A stretch of 64,000 bases of DNA from Sulfurimonas sp. HSL3-7. GTDB lineage: Bacteria > Campylobacterota > Campylobacteria > Campylobacterales > Sulfurimonadaceae. Under the pieces are notes generated by a model. The model had not been told where the DNA came from and made no database searches. It was given only the letters and a program-made list of their open reading frames with translations. The position numbers and the translations under genes are program-made. Where the stretch lies: NCBI RefSeq assembly GCF_039645985.1, contig NZ_CP147919.1, forward strand, positions 1,240,001 to 1,304,000. The letters are read 5' to 3'. Positions 51,444-60,041 of this stretch are shown one piece after another (the first letter of the stretch is position 1; each line of letters opens with the position of its first letter).

Positions 51444-52647
51444 TGTTATCCTCAAACTGGCATGGAACAACGCGTTTTTACGACTCCGGCGTACGCTGCT
51501 GGTCATCATCATGATCGCGGTGAGCATGAGCATGATGCTCAGCATAGAGGGGATCTACGACGGCATGGTCATCAACATGGTGGACAAGACCATACGCAGT
51601 GACAGCGGTGATATCAGCATCTATAACCCGAAGTACCGCCTCAACAAACTCCTGCAAAACAGCATCAAAGGTGCCGACGAGATCAAAGCCGCACTTGAGA
51701 CCCGTCAGGATGTCGAATCGGTCGTCACGCGTTTCAGTGTCGAGGGGCTCAGCTCAACGGCGCACAAATCGTCCTTTTCCAGCATCATCGGTATCGACCT
51801 GGACGATGAGGAACGTTTCGGCGCCTTCAGCGACTTTTTAAAAGAGGGCGAGATCAGTTTCGGCAAACGCGGGGCGCTTATCGGCAGCGAACTGGCAAAG
51901 ACCCTGAAGATACGCATCGGCTCAAAAGTGGTCTTCACGACGCAGGACAGCAGCGGCGACATCAACGCTATCGCCGTGAGGATCAGAGGCATCGTGCAGA
52001 CGACCAATATCGTGCTTGATGCAACGGCGCTCTATATCGACAACAAGCGGCTGCACACCTTTTTGGGCGTCGGTGAAGACGAAGCGACACAGATCGCGAT
52101 ACGGACAAAATCAGAGACGCTTCAGCAGGAGCTGCAGAAGAGATACAAGAGGCTCGACGTGCTGAGTCTGATGGATCTCAACCCGATGCTCAAGATGATG
52201 GAAGATATGATGGTCATCTTTAACTCCATCACCTTCGGTATCGTGATGATGGTGGTCTTCATCGGGATACTGGGTGTAATGTATGTCTCGATCCTCGACC
52301 GTATCCGGGAGTTCGGCATCATGCGCGGTATCGGCATGCCGTTCAGGCTGATCCGCCTGCAGATACTGCTCGAAGCCCTCTTCGTCGGGCTGCTGGGGTA
52401 TCTGACCGGTGCGGTGCTGGGGGTGGCGGCACTGCTCTATCTCCAATACTTCGGCCTCGACATGAGCGCCTGGGCAGACGGGTTGGAGAGTTTCGGGTAT
52501 GAATCGATCATCTACGCACACATGCAGATCAGCTATTTTACGAACACCTTCCTGGCGATCATCGCGGCATCGCTTCTGAGCGTCCTGTTGCCGCTCAGAA
52601 AGATCAAAACACTCAACCCTATCGAGGTCATAAAGGCAGAGACATGA
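51436..52647 (+). CDS. LolC/E (FtsX-type) ABC permease B
   Basis: 403 residues, four membrane segments: one near 20-40 and three in the C-terminal third. The core segment YVSILDRIREFGIMRGIGMP and the ending KTLNPIEVIKAET are typical of FtsX/LolC-E permeases. Related to, but clearly distinct in sequence from, permease A. Overlaps the ATPase gene by 4 bases (ATGA). Confidence 0.86.
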   Translation: MYSVILKLAWNNAFLRLRRTLLVIIMIAVSMSMMLSIEGIYDGMVINMVDKTIRSDSGDISIYNPKYRLNKLLQNSIKGADEIKAALETRQDVESVVTRFSVEGLSSTAHKSSFSSIIGIDLDDEERFGAFSDFLKEGEISFGKRGALIGSELAKTLKIRIGSKVVFTTQDSSGDINAIAVRIRGIVQTTNIVLDATALYIDNKRLHTFLGVGEDEATQIAIRTKSETLQQELQKRYKRLDVLSLMDLNPMLKMMEDMMVIFNSITFGIVMMVVFIGILGVMYVSILDRIREFGIMRGIGMPFRLIRLQILLEALFVGLLGYLTGAVLGVAALLYLQYFGLDMSAWADGLESFGYESIIYAHMQISYFTNTFLAIIAASLLSVLLPLRKIKTLNPIEVIKAET

Positions 52648-53315
52648 TAAAACTGGAGAATGTGCAGAAATATTTCTACCGGGGCGAACCCCGGGAGGTC
52701 CATGCGCTCAGAGACATAAACCTGACCATCGAAAAGGGTGAGTACACCCTCTTCAACGGCCCCTCCGGGTGCGGAAAAACGACGCTTCTCAACGCCATCG
52801 GTGCGCTCGACGATGTCGACAGCGGCACGATCTACCTCGACAACAGGGATATTACGCTCCTTGATGAGAAGGAGCGGACGACGCTGCGGCTCAACGAGAT
52901 GGGCTTTGTCTTTCAGGCCTACAATCTTGTGCCGGTACTGACCGTAAGCGAGAACATCAGTTTCATCATGAAGCTGCGGGGGTTCAGTGAAAAAGAGATC
53001 AATGAAAGGGTGCTGGAAGTCGCCTCGATGCTGGAGATAGACAACAAGCTGGGCGCGCTACCCAATACCCTCAGCGGCGGCCAGCAGCAGCGCGTTGCCG
53101 TGGCCCGTGCGGTAGCGGCCAAACCCAAGATCATTCTGGCTGACGAGCCGACAGCAAACCTGGACTCCAAAAACTCAACGGCGTTGATGGAGATGATGCG
53201 GTCGCTAAACGAGAAAGAGGGGGTGACGATCATCTTTGCCTCGCATGATGAGTATGTCGTCGAAAGTGTAAGGCGTATTGTGAAGATGAATGATGGGGCT
53301 ATCGTTGACAGTTAA
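52644..53315 (+). CDS. LolD-type ABC transporter ATPase
   Basis: 223 residues. Walker A GPSGCGKTT at about 41-49, Q-loop VFQAYNLVP, signature LSGGQQQRVAVARAVA, Walker B IILADEPTANLDSKN and H-loop FASHDE. This is a typical LolD/MacB-class ATPase. It overlaps permease B by 4 bases and the beta-barrel gene by 26 bases, so all five proteins of the operon are made together. Confidence 0.9.
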   Translation: MIKLENVQKYFYRGEPREVHALRDINLTIEKGEYTLFNGPSGCGKTTLLNAIGALDDVDSGTIYLDNRDITLLDEKERTTLRLNEMGFVFQAYNLVPVLTVSENISFIMKLRGFSEKEINERVLEVASMLEIDNKLGALPNTLSGGQQQRVAVARAVAAKPKIILADEPTANLDSKNSTALMEMMRSLNEKEGVTIIFASHDEYVVESVRRIVKMNDGAIVDS

Positions 53316-54480
53316 AAGAGCGCTCGTCTTACTGGCCATAGCAGCAGTGCCGCTTTTAGCAGATCTTGACTATACCGTCACCAATACGAACTTTACGATC
53401 TCCCAGCCCTCCGTCTTCCCGGGTGCAGATACGAGCTATCTCTACAACTATGACAGGCTGCGGTTGCGCAGCGACTACACCAACGGCGGTTTTTTTGCGA
53501 CCTTCATCGGCGACGGGGTGAACTATCTGGGTGATGATTATATCGCGAGTGACTCTTTTGACTATACCAAACAGCTGGAGTCCGACACCCCGTTTAAAAC
53601 ACAGACCTCTTTTCATGACTACAGCGGCGGGACGGTCTACGCCAAGCTGTATCGTCTCTACGGCGGGTACGAAGACGCGGAGAACCGGCTGACGGCAGGT
53701 TTGATAAACGTCACCATGGGGGTAGGGCGTATCTGGACGCCGACCAACCTTTTCAACCCGCGCAACACCTACGGCCTCGAACCGGATGAAGTCTTCGGCG
53801 TCGCCGCTCTCTCCTATACACGTCATCTCTCCGGCACGTCGGACCTGACGGTCGTGGCCAGTCAAAAGGCGGACGGCAGTTTCAAATACGCAGCCCGCCT
53901 GAAGGCTTTTTTGGAACTGGGTGATGTCGCAGCCAATGCGGTCCGTTCCGACGAGACATTGATGCTGGGGTATGAGATCGAAGCGAACCTCGCTGATACC
54001 GGTATCGAAGTGCGCAGCGAAGGCGCCTACATCAAAAACAACAGTGTCGCCAGCTATCATGCCGATAGCAACACGACAGAGGAGGAGAGTGTCGCGTTTT
54101 TCCAGGGTATAGTCGGGGCCGATTACGGTTTTGAAAACGGCATCACCGTTGTCGCCGAAGCGCTCTACAGCTCGGAGAAGTTTGCCTACAACGACATCCT
54201 GCCCAACATCGATTCGGAGATCTTCTCCAACCTTGTCTACTCCAGGTTTTACATGGCGGCAACCGTCAGTTACACCTTCAACCTCTTTTTGGACGGCTCG
54301 CTTCTCTACATTGAGAGTTTTAACGACCGGAACTCCCGCTTTGTCTCACCGGCATTGACCTACACCCTCAACGACTTCAACAGCTTTACGCTCGGGGGCA
54401 TGCTCCAAAACGGCCCTGCAGGGAGCGAGTTCGGATCATTCGGCAACACCTATTTTTTCGAATGGCAGCTAAGCTTTTAG
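53290..54480 (+). CDS. Outer-membrane beta-barrel-like protein of the Lol-like operon
   Basis: 396 residues with a signal peptide (LSLTVKRALVLLAIAAVPLLADL). The rest is rich in aromatic amphipathic strands (YLYNYDRLRLRSDYTNGGF, YAKLYRLYGGYEDAENRLTA, MAATVSYTFNLFLDGSLLY) and the protein ends NTYFFEWQLSF, with the terminal Phe that serves as a signal for outer-membrane assembly. No named family is recognised; RIWTPTNLFNPRNTYGLEPDE resembles porin-like proteins found with lipid exporters. It overlaps the ATPase gene by 26 bases, so it is probably the outer-membrane partner of the transport system. Confidence 0.7.
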   Translation: MMGLSLTVKRALVLLAIAAVPLLADLDYTVTNTNFTISQPSVFPGADTSYLYNYDRLRLRSDYTNGGFFATFIGDGVNYLGDDYIASDSFDYTKQLESDTPFKTQTSFHDYSGGTVYAKLYRLYGGYEDAENRLTAGLINVTMGVGRIWTPTNLFNPRNTYGLEPDEVFGVAALSYTRHLSGTSDLTVVASQKADGSFKYAARLKAFLELGDVAANAVRSDETLMLGYEIEANLADTGIEVRSEGAYIKNNSVASYHADSNTTEEESVAFFQGIVGADYGFENGITVVAEALYSSEKFAYNDILPNIDSEIFSNLVYSRFYMAATVSYTFNLFLDGSLLYIESFNDRNSRFVSPALTYTLNDFNSFTLGGMLQNGPAGSEFGSFGNTYFFEWQLSF

Positions 54481-54584
54481 CGCTGCCCTTTAATCTAATT
54501 GGATAGTTTTAGTCCTTTTTAAAGACATCTCATCTATGATGAAAATAAGCTTGTTATAGATATCTATTTATAAAAAGAATTAAT

Positions 54585-56252
54585 ATGTCATTACACAGGT
54601 TCCATATCTTTTTTGTCCTTACAGCGCTTACCGGTATCCTTCTGCTATCTTTTTCTATTAATCACCTGCTTCAAAAAAACATTGACGCCAATGTTGAAAA
54701 CGGCATCAAAAATGCCTCTATTGAGATCAGCGAACAGATGCATAACAATCTCGAAAGGATTCAACAGAAGTTTTCGCTGTATGAAAAAGCTACGCTGAGA
54801 AATGCGCAGGAACTTGCCGATTATGTGGCATTTTATCCGGATGACGAGAATCTCACAAACTTTGCCGGATTCATTAACACCAGTGACGTTGACGGCTATT
54901 ATGAGGCCTATATCATCAATGAGGAGAAGGTGGTTGAAAAAAGCACCAACCCTTTTTTTATCGGTTTCGATTTTAAGACATTTCCGTATTATGTACAGGT
55001 GTTAGAGCAATTAAAAGCGGGGAAGAAAGGCTCACATATATCTGCGATAACCATCGAAAACAGCACTATGGAACTGCGCAAATACTATTTTAAAAGAGGT
55101 GCAGGCAACTACTGGGTCGCAATAGGGCATGTCATTCCGATTGAGAGCTATGCCAAAAAGAACCTTGCCAGCTTGTACAAGATCTACCCCGCGCTTAAGA
55201 AACTCGATGTGTTTATCGTCACACCCGAATATGTGCAGCAGGTCAACAAAGCGTTTTCGCAGGGGATAAACGCGGGTCAGATGATAGGGCGCGACGTTCA
55301 GGCGGCATCAATGATATTTGAGGATCTCGGGCTTCCGAATTGTTCGGACTACCCAGGCTGCCAGACCATTTTCTCTGCGTTCCAAAACGACAGTATCATC
55401 TATTTGCATGAAGATGCGCCGAATCTTCAAACGGTTTATGCCCTTGCCTATAACGCGATAAGAACGGGTTCGGAGGATTTTTTGTTGATCGCCAAGATGC
55501 GGTTTGATCCCAAACCGTTTCTGGATCAATACAGGCAGCTGAAAAGCCTGCTTTATTTTTTCATCGTATTCATCCTGACCTCGACGATATTGAGTTTCAT
55601 GTTGATATACCGAGCAGTCATCAAAAAGATCATCGACATTACGCGGCAGATGCAAAAAGACGAACCTATTGTCGTCAGAGGACATCTTTTCAACGAGTTC
55701 AAATACTTTATTCAGCGCTACAACAGTGTTCTGCTTCGCTGGAAAGAGGAGCTGCATCGTCTCAATGAGATCTCAATGCAGGATGAGTTGACGAAGTGTT
55801 ACAACCGGCGTTATTTCAATCGGAAGATGAACCAGCAGATCGAACTCTACCAGCGTTACGGGCATACCTTCTCGATGATGATGTTCGATATTGATGATTT
55901 CAAGAGGATCAACGATATCTACGGTCACAGCGTCGGCGATTACGTCTTAAGTGCGATAGCGAGCGACGTCAAGACACAGATACGTACCAGTGATATACTG
56001 TGCCGTATCGGCGGTGAAGAGTTTGCCGTGATCTTGCCGGAGATCGGTCTGGAAAGTGCTGCCATTGTTGCGGAGAAGGTCCGTGCGGCCATAGAGCAAC
56101 AGAACTATATAGACCGTGAGAAGGTTACGGTCAGTGTCGGCGTGGGAAGTTTTACCGAAGGGGATGACTTCAACTCCTTTTACAGAGCGGTCGATTCGCT
56201 GCTTTATGACTCAAAAGAGAACGGGAAAAATCGCGTTCATCTACGCGCTTAG
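54585..56252 (+). CDS. Membrane diguanylate cyclase with periplasmic sensor and I-site
   Basis: 555 residues. Membrane segment at about 7-27, a periplasmic Cache-like sensor at about 30-320 (LTNFAGFINTSDVDGYYEAYI), second membrane segment at about 325-345, then a GGDEF domain at about 395-553 with DELTKCYNRRYFN, MMMFDIDDFKRINDIYGH and active-site GGEEF near 474-478. The RTSD motif five residues before GGEEF is a full inhibitory I-site, so product feedback is expected. It would make c-di-GMP, the ligand expected for the LapD-type receptor 5 kb upstream, although it is not in the same operon. Confidence 0.9.
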   Translation: MSLHRFHIFFVLTALTGILLLSFSINHLLQKNIDANVENGIKNASIEISEQMHNNLERIQQKFSLYEKATLRNAQELADYVAFYPDDENLTNFAGFINTSDVDGYYEAYIINEEKVVEKSTNPFFIGFDFKTFPYYVQVLEQLKAGKKGSHISAITIENSTMELRKYYFKRGAGNYWVAIGHVIPIESYAKKNLASLYKIYPALKKLDVFIVTPEYVQQVNKAFSQGINAGQMIGRDVQAASMIFEDLGLPNCSDYPGCQTIFSAFQNDSIIYLHEDAPNLQTVYALAYNAIRTGSEDFLLIAKMRFDPKPFLDQYRQLKSLLYFFIVFILTSTILSFMLIYRAVIKKIIDITRQMQKDEPIVVRGHLFNEFKYFIQRYNSVLLRWKEELHRLNEISMQDELTKCYNRRYFNRKMNQQIELYQRYGHTFSMMMFDIDDFKRINDIYGHSVGDYVLSAIASDVKTQIRTSDILCRIGGEEFAVILPEIGLESAAIVAEKVRAAIEQQNYIDREKVTVSVGVGSFTEGDDFNSFYRAVDSLLYDSKENGKNRVHLRA

Positions 56253-56254
56253 GA

Positions 56255-56260
56255 TATAAT
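56255..56260 (+). promoter_or_regulatory. Putative -10 box of the lrgAB operon
   Basis: TATAAT in taggatataatcgc, 32 bases upstream of the chosen lrgA start and just after the cyclase stop codon. Confidence 0.45.
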
Positions 56261-56291
56261 CGCGCCAGAATTCCAGAAGAAGGTGCCGGTT

Positions 56292-56678
56292 ATGAAAAAA
56301 CAGCCTGAGTCGGGTTGGATGATGCTGCTGACGATCGTTAAAGAGCTTGCGATCATTTTAGCCATTTACGCTTTGGCAGAAGCGCTGTCACACCTCCTTG
56401 ATACCAGATTTCCCGGCAGCGTCATCGGCATGCTGCTGCTTCTGGCGGCGCTTCATCTCAAATGGATCAAGGTCGACGACATCCGCTACGTCTCCTCTTT
56501 TCTGTTGGGCTATATGCCGCTCTTCTTTATCCCGGCCGGGGTCGGCGTGATGGCGAGCTACACCCTGATGGAGGGCTTTTATCTCCCCGTTATCGTGCTG
56601 ACGCTCGTCTCCACGGTGATCGTCATGGCCGTGACGGGGCGTCTGGTACAACGCCTGGTACAGAGGGAGAAAGCATGA
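56292..56678 (+). CDS. lrgA: LrgA/CidA family holin-like protein
   Basis: The ATG at 56292 (GAAGAAGG upstream) is preferred to the in-frame GTG at 56283. 128 residues with four membrane segments; the signatures FPGSVIGMLLLLAALHLKW and FFIPAGVGVMASY identify LrgA/CidA. These proteins act with LrgB in programmed-death, pyruvate or glycolate export functions; the exact role is debated. It overlaps lrgB by 4 bases. Confidence 0.88.
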   Translation: MKKQPESGWMMLLTIVKELAIILAIYALAEALSHLLDTRFPGSVIGMLLLLAALHLKWIKVDDIRYVSSFLLGYMPLFFIPAGVGVMASYTLMEGFYLPVIVLTLVSTVIVMAVTGRLVQRLVQREKA

Positions 56679-57373
56679 TGCAGAGTCTTCTGAGCACGCC
56701 GCTTTTCGGTCTGCTGCTGACGCTTCTTGCCGGTGTGCTTGGCCTCTATATCAAGGCGAAGATGTCATGGCGACTCTTCAACCCGATGCTTTTCAGTATG
56801 GTGCTCATCATTTCGGTGCTGCTCCTTTTCAACATCCCCTATGCCGATTACCGTATCGGCGGCGACCTCATTATGAAGATGCTCGGCCCCATCACGGTGG
56901 TCCTCGCCGTACCGCTCTATCAGCACCACGACAAACTGCGCCGCCACGCCCTTGCCATTTTGCTTGGCGTGGCGATCGGCTCGCTCTCCGCGCTGGTCTC
57001 GGTCTGGCTCTTCGCCTGGATGGCGGGGCTCGACCTGACCCTGATGAAATCTTTGCTGCCGCGCTCCATTACGACGCCGATCGGCATCGCCGCCTCCGAG
57101 ATGCTCGATGGGCTGGTCGGCCTGACGGTCCTCTCCATCGTCATCACCGGCACCTTCGGCGCCATTGTCGCCGACTGGCTTTTCAAGGTCTTCAAAATCA
57201 CCGACCCCATCGCCAAAGGGGTCTCCCTCGGTACAAGCGCCCACGCCATCGGCACGGGAAAGGCTTTTGAGTACGGTCAGCTGGAGGGGGCGATGAGTGG
57301 CCTCTCCATCGCCATCGCCGGGGTGAGCACGATACTGTGGCTGCTTCTGTTTCAGTTGTTAGGCGTCATCTAG
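56675..57373 (+). CDS. lrgB: LrgB/CidB family membrane protein
   Basis: 232 residues, starting at an ATG that overlaps the lrgA stop (ATGATG). About 7 membrane segments; signatures LLPRSITTPIGIAASEMLDG and GVSLGTSAHAIGTGKAFEYG identify LrgB. Longer frames that begin inside lrgA are spurious. A short copy of the last 22 codons of this gene lies 0.9 kb downstream, at 58205. Confidence 0.9.
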   Translation: MMQSLLSTPLFGLLLTLLAGVLGLYIKAKMSWRLFNPMLFSMVLIISVLLLFNIPYADYRIGGDLIMKMLGPITVVLAVPLYQHHDKLRRHALAILLGVAIGSLSALVSVWLFAWMAGLDLTLMKSLLPRSITTPIGIAASEMLDGLVGLTVLSIVITGTFGAIVADWLFKVFKITDPIAKGVSLGTSAHAIGTGKAFEYGQLEGAMSGLSIAIAGVSTILWLLLFQLLGVI

Positions 57374-57436
57374 TCTCAAAAATGCAACCTGAATATATTG
57401 CAGCGGTTTCAAAAATGTAACCTCAATACATTACAC
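57374..57436 (+). repeat. Imperfect direct repeat upstream of the 57468 gene
   Basis: Two copies of a roughly 29-base motif, tctcaaaaatgcaacctg... at 57374 and ttcaaaaatgtaacctca... at 57408, spaced about 34 bases apart (three helical turns). They sit immediately upstream of the next gene, so a regulator-binding role is possible. Confidence 0.45.
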
Positions 57437-57467
57437 TGGATGTATTGCACGTATTTTAGGAGCAGAG

Positions 57468-58067
57468 ATGACGGTTGCGTATGTAGGCCCAAGCGTACTG
57501 ATTTCGTCGCGCGGTGTCACGTTTGATGCCAAGAAAGAAGACAAGTTCCTCTATCTGTTCAGTGCGGCTGAACTGCTTGATGCCATCGACCACACCTATA
57601 TCGGAGGCGAGGTCTACAGCTACGCCTCAGCGGAGGGAAAATGGACAGTCGCCGTACTGCTGGAGAAGCTGAAACGCCACAATGACGATATTGAGACCGT
57701 CATCAACACGGCTGAAGCGAGTGCAGATGCCTACATCGACGGCATGGTCAAACGGGTCCGGGCGTCAACGACAGTGACCGAAGCAGAACGCAGCGTCTAT
57801 ATCGACAATATTGAGCTGATGCGCACCTATATGATACAGCGTCATATTAACAAGCGTGTCTACTATGCTGTCGTTGCACAAGTGGTAGCGTGTTTGCGAC
57901 AGAACAGGATCGCTTATATCTCTGCAACGATGAATGCAGGTTGTTTCCATGTTTTGAACACCATACAGCGCTGCCTGCATCAACAGAAGAGGCCTGTCAA
58001 TTCGCTGCTCTCTTTTGAGCGGGAGGGCGATGCGCTTATGGTCAAACTCTCTATCGCCGATTTTTAA
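57468..58067 (+). CDS. Hypothetical protein
   Basis: 199 residues, soluble, no signal peptide. N-terminal part YVGPSVLISSRGVTFDAKKE, a helical middle (TVITEAERS-like segment, MQRHINKRV-type helix) and VNSLLSFEREGDALMVKLS at the end. No family recognised. TTAGGAGCAG precedes the start. Upstream direct repeats and an isolated position suggest independent regulation. Confidence 0.65.
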   Translation: MTVAYVGPSVLISSRGVTFDAKKEDKFLYLFSAAELLDAIDHTYIGGEVYSYASAEGKWTVAVLLEKLKRHNDDIETVINTAEASADAYIDGMVKRVRASTTVTEAERSVYIDNIELMRTYMIQRHINKRVYYAVVAQVVACLRQNRIAYISATMNAGCFHVLNTIQRCLHQQKRPVNSLLSFEREGDALMVKLSIADF

Positions 58068-58204
58068 AAGAGAAGAAGATGCATCCTATCGCTTAACTCC
58101 AAACTGATTGATACTTCAAACGTTGTCACTACCGGCCGAAAGATTGCTGATCGAAAAAGAGCGGACAGTGCCGTAGAGCTGACGACTGCATCTTAGCTTT
58201 TACA

Positions 58205-58270
58205 TACGCCATCGCCGGGGTGAGCACGATACCGCGGCGGCTGCTGTTGCGGTTTCTGGGGCCGCTCTGA
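58205..58270 (+). pseudogene. Fragment of an lrgB 3' end
   Basis: The 66 bases translate to TYAIAGVSTIPRRLLLRFLGPL and a stop, matching the last 22 codons of LrgB (SIAIAGVSTILWLLLFQLLGVI). A 25-base block beginning gccatcgccggggtgagcac is identical to the lrgB copy at 57311. There is no start or upstream coding sequence, so this is a duplicated remnant. Confidence 0.7.
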
Positions 58271-58286
58271 GCGGAGAAGCGGCCTT

Positions 58287-58781
58287 TCAGGAGCGCTTCT
58301 CTTCTCTCTCCCACCGGCGTTTGAGGTTATGGATATAGACGATCAGGATGAAGAAGAGGGCGGAGGTAAAGCCCAGCGCCAGCATGAGGTTTGTCTCTTC
58401 AGGGACGGTGTCGAGAAGGATGAGCTTTCTGATGATGACCACGAATCCGATCTCCAGCAGGGTCAAAACATAGTCGAAACTGTTTCGGATAAGAAAGGTC
58501 TTGACGATCGCGATGACGATCAGCGTAAAAAGCCCGTCGGTCAGGATCATCTTGATGGAGGGAAAGTCGAGGGCGCCCTGTGCCAGCGTAAAGGAGACGA
58601 TCTTGTGCGAGAGGCTCAGGATGCAGACGGCCAGGTAGAGTATCATCACGGCGATAAATGCGTATTTGAGCGTGGTGATCGCTTTTATAAGCAGAAGATC
58701 GGCTCGCGCTTCGACGGTGCTGTCGAAGTTCTTTACGATGATGGCGGAGCGTCCTAAGAGCGTTTTGAGGGCAGTGTTCAT
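58287..58781 (-). CDS. PsiE-like phosphate-starvation-inducible membrane protein
   Basis: 164 residues with four membrane segments (about 36-56, 80-100, 105-125, 130-150). The conserved core DGLFTLIVIAIVKTFLIRN and DYVLTLLEIGFVVIIRKLIL is the PsiE signature. PsiE proteins are induced by phosphate limitation in Escherichia coli, with unknown function. Single gene, minus strand, 47 bases after the aminotransferase gene on the same strand. Confidence 0.82.
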   Translation of the reverse strand: MNTALKTLLGRSAIIVKNFDSTVEARADLLLIKAITTLKYAFIAVMILYLAVCILSLSHKIVSFTLAQGALDFPSIKMILTDGLFTLIVIAIVKTFLIRNSFDYVLTLLEIGFVVIIRKLILLDTVPEETNLMLALGFTSALFFILIVYIHNLKRRWEREEKRS

Positions 58782-58828
58782 GTCGGTTTCCGTTGTTGAG
58801 GGTATGCCCCGGTTTTGGGGCAGAGGGT

Positions 58829-59944
58829 TTAGCAGCTGCCTTCGCGAAGGCAGTCGGCAATGATCGTAACGCCTCTTTGCATCCGGGCGAAGTCGGTGTG
58901 GGTGAAGTTGAAGCGTATTTCGTCGAGGGCGCCAGTCTCGGGGTAGAACTCGCTGCCGGGGACAAAGGCGACGTCACGCTCCATGCAGCGTCCGACCAGC
59001 GCCTTGGTGTCGATCCCCGGTATCTTTCCGTAGATAAACATGCCGCCCCGCGGTTCGTTGAATTCAAACTCGGGTAGAAGGGTGCGGAGGGTCTCTGCCA
59101 TCACACACTTTTTGGCCTCGTAACTGCGGCGTATGGTTTCGATATGCCCTTCGAGGCCGTTGTTCTGCCAGTAGGCATCGATAATGCGTTGATCAAGCGT
59201 CGACGTATGAAGGTCGAGGGCCTCCTTGACTGCCATGATACGGCGAATGTTCGCTTCGCTCGCGCGGATCCATCCAACCCTCAATCCCGGTGCGAGAATC
59301 TTTGAAAATGAGCCGAGATGGAAACTATCGTGCGGCATATCGGCGCTGATGGCGGGCATACGGCGGTCGAAGAAGAGCTCGCTGTAGGCGGCATCTTCGA
59401 TCAGAAGTGCCCCCTCCTGCTGCATGAGTTCGGCTATCGCACGGCGTTTTTCTGCACTGTAGCTTATGCCCGTCGGGTTCTGGAAGTCGGGGATGAGATA
59501 GGCCGCCTTGGAATAAGCGATGCTGCGGGCAAAGTGCTCCATACCGATGCCGTCCTCTTCGAGGGCAATGCCGTCGACGGCCACACCGGCAAGCCTGAAG
59601 GCGCTGAGGGCACCGAGATAGGCAGGCAGTTCGACCGTCACGCCGTTTTTAAGCAGCCCCATGGCGATCAGGTTGATCGCCTGCTGGGAACCGGTGGTGA
59701 TAAGGATCTCTTCGGCATGCGTTTCGAAGCCGATGTCGCTGTAACGGCGGGCGATCTTGTCTCTGAGGGGCCCGTACCCCTGGGAACGGGAATACTGAAG
59801 GGACGAGGGATCCGCAATGGCCGTATCGGCGGCCCGGCGGAACGCTTCGACCGGAAAGAGCTCGGCGTCGGGAAGGCCTCCAGCGAATGAGATGGAATCC
59901 TTGGTGATGACATCCAGGATCTCCCGGATGAATTGGCGTTTCAT
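58829..59944 (-). CDS. PLP-dependent aminotransferase (class I/II, LysN/MocR-like without HTH)
   Basis: Start at 59944, fixed by AAAGGAGAAAAC upstream; longer frames reach into the divergent regulator. 371 residues: SISFAGGLPDAELFP at the start, ITTGSQQAINLIAMG, the PDFQNPTGISYS stretch, EDAAYSELFF (Asp for the PLP pyridine nitrogen), GSFSKILAPGLRVGWI with the PLP-binding Lys, and FTHTDFARMQRG. This matches 2-aminoadipate (LysN-type) and aromatic aminotransferases. Divergent from an AraC-family regulator gene, which may control it. Confidence 0.87.
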   Translation of the reverse strand: MKRQFIREILDVITKDSISFAGGLPDAELFPVEAFRRAADTAIADPSSLQYSRSQGYGPLRDKIARRYSDIGFETHAEEILITTGSQQAINLIAMGLLKNGVTVELPAYLGALSAFRLAGVAVDGIALEEDGIGMEHFARSIAYSKAAYLIPDFQNPTGISYSAEKRRAIAELMQQEGALLIEDAAYSELFFDRRMPAISADMPHDSFHLGSFSKILAPGLRVGWIRASEANIRRIMAVKEALDLHTSTLDQRIIDAYWQNNGLEGHIETIRRSYEAKKCVMAETLRTLLPEFEFNEPRGGMFIYGKIPGIDTKALVGRCMERDVAFVPGSEFYPETGALDEIRFNFTHTDFARMQRGVTIIADCLREGSC

Positions 59945-60041
59945 GTTTTCTCCTTTGATGCGCGCATGATACGCCGATTTCGCCTCTTTTTCTTCAATAT
60001 TTCTTGCATAAAAGTTTGCAGATCTTGCTAAAATACTGTTT

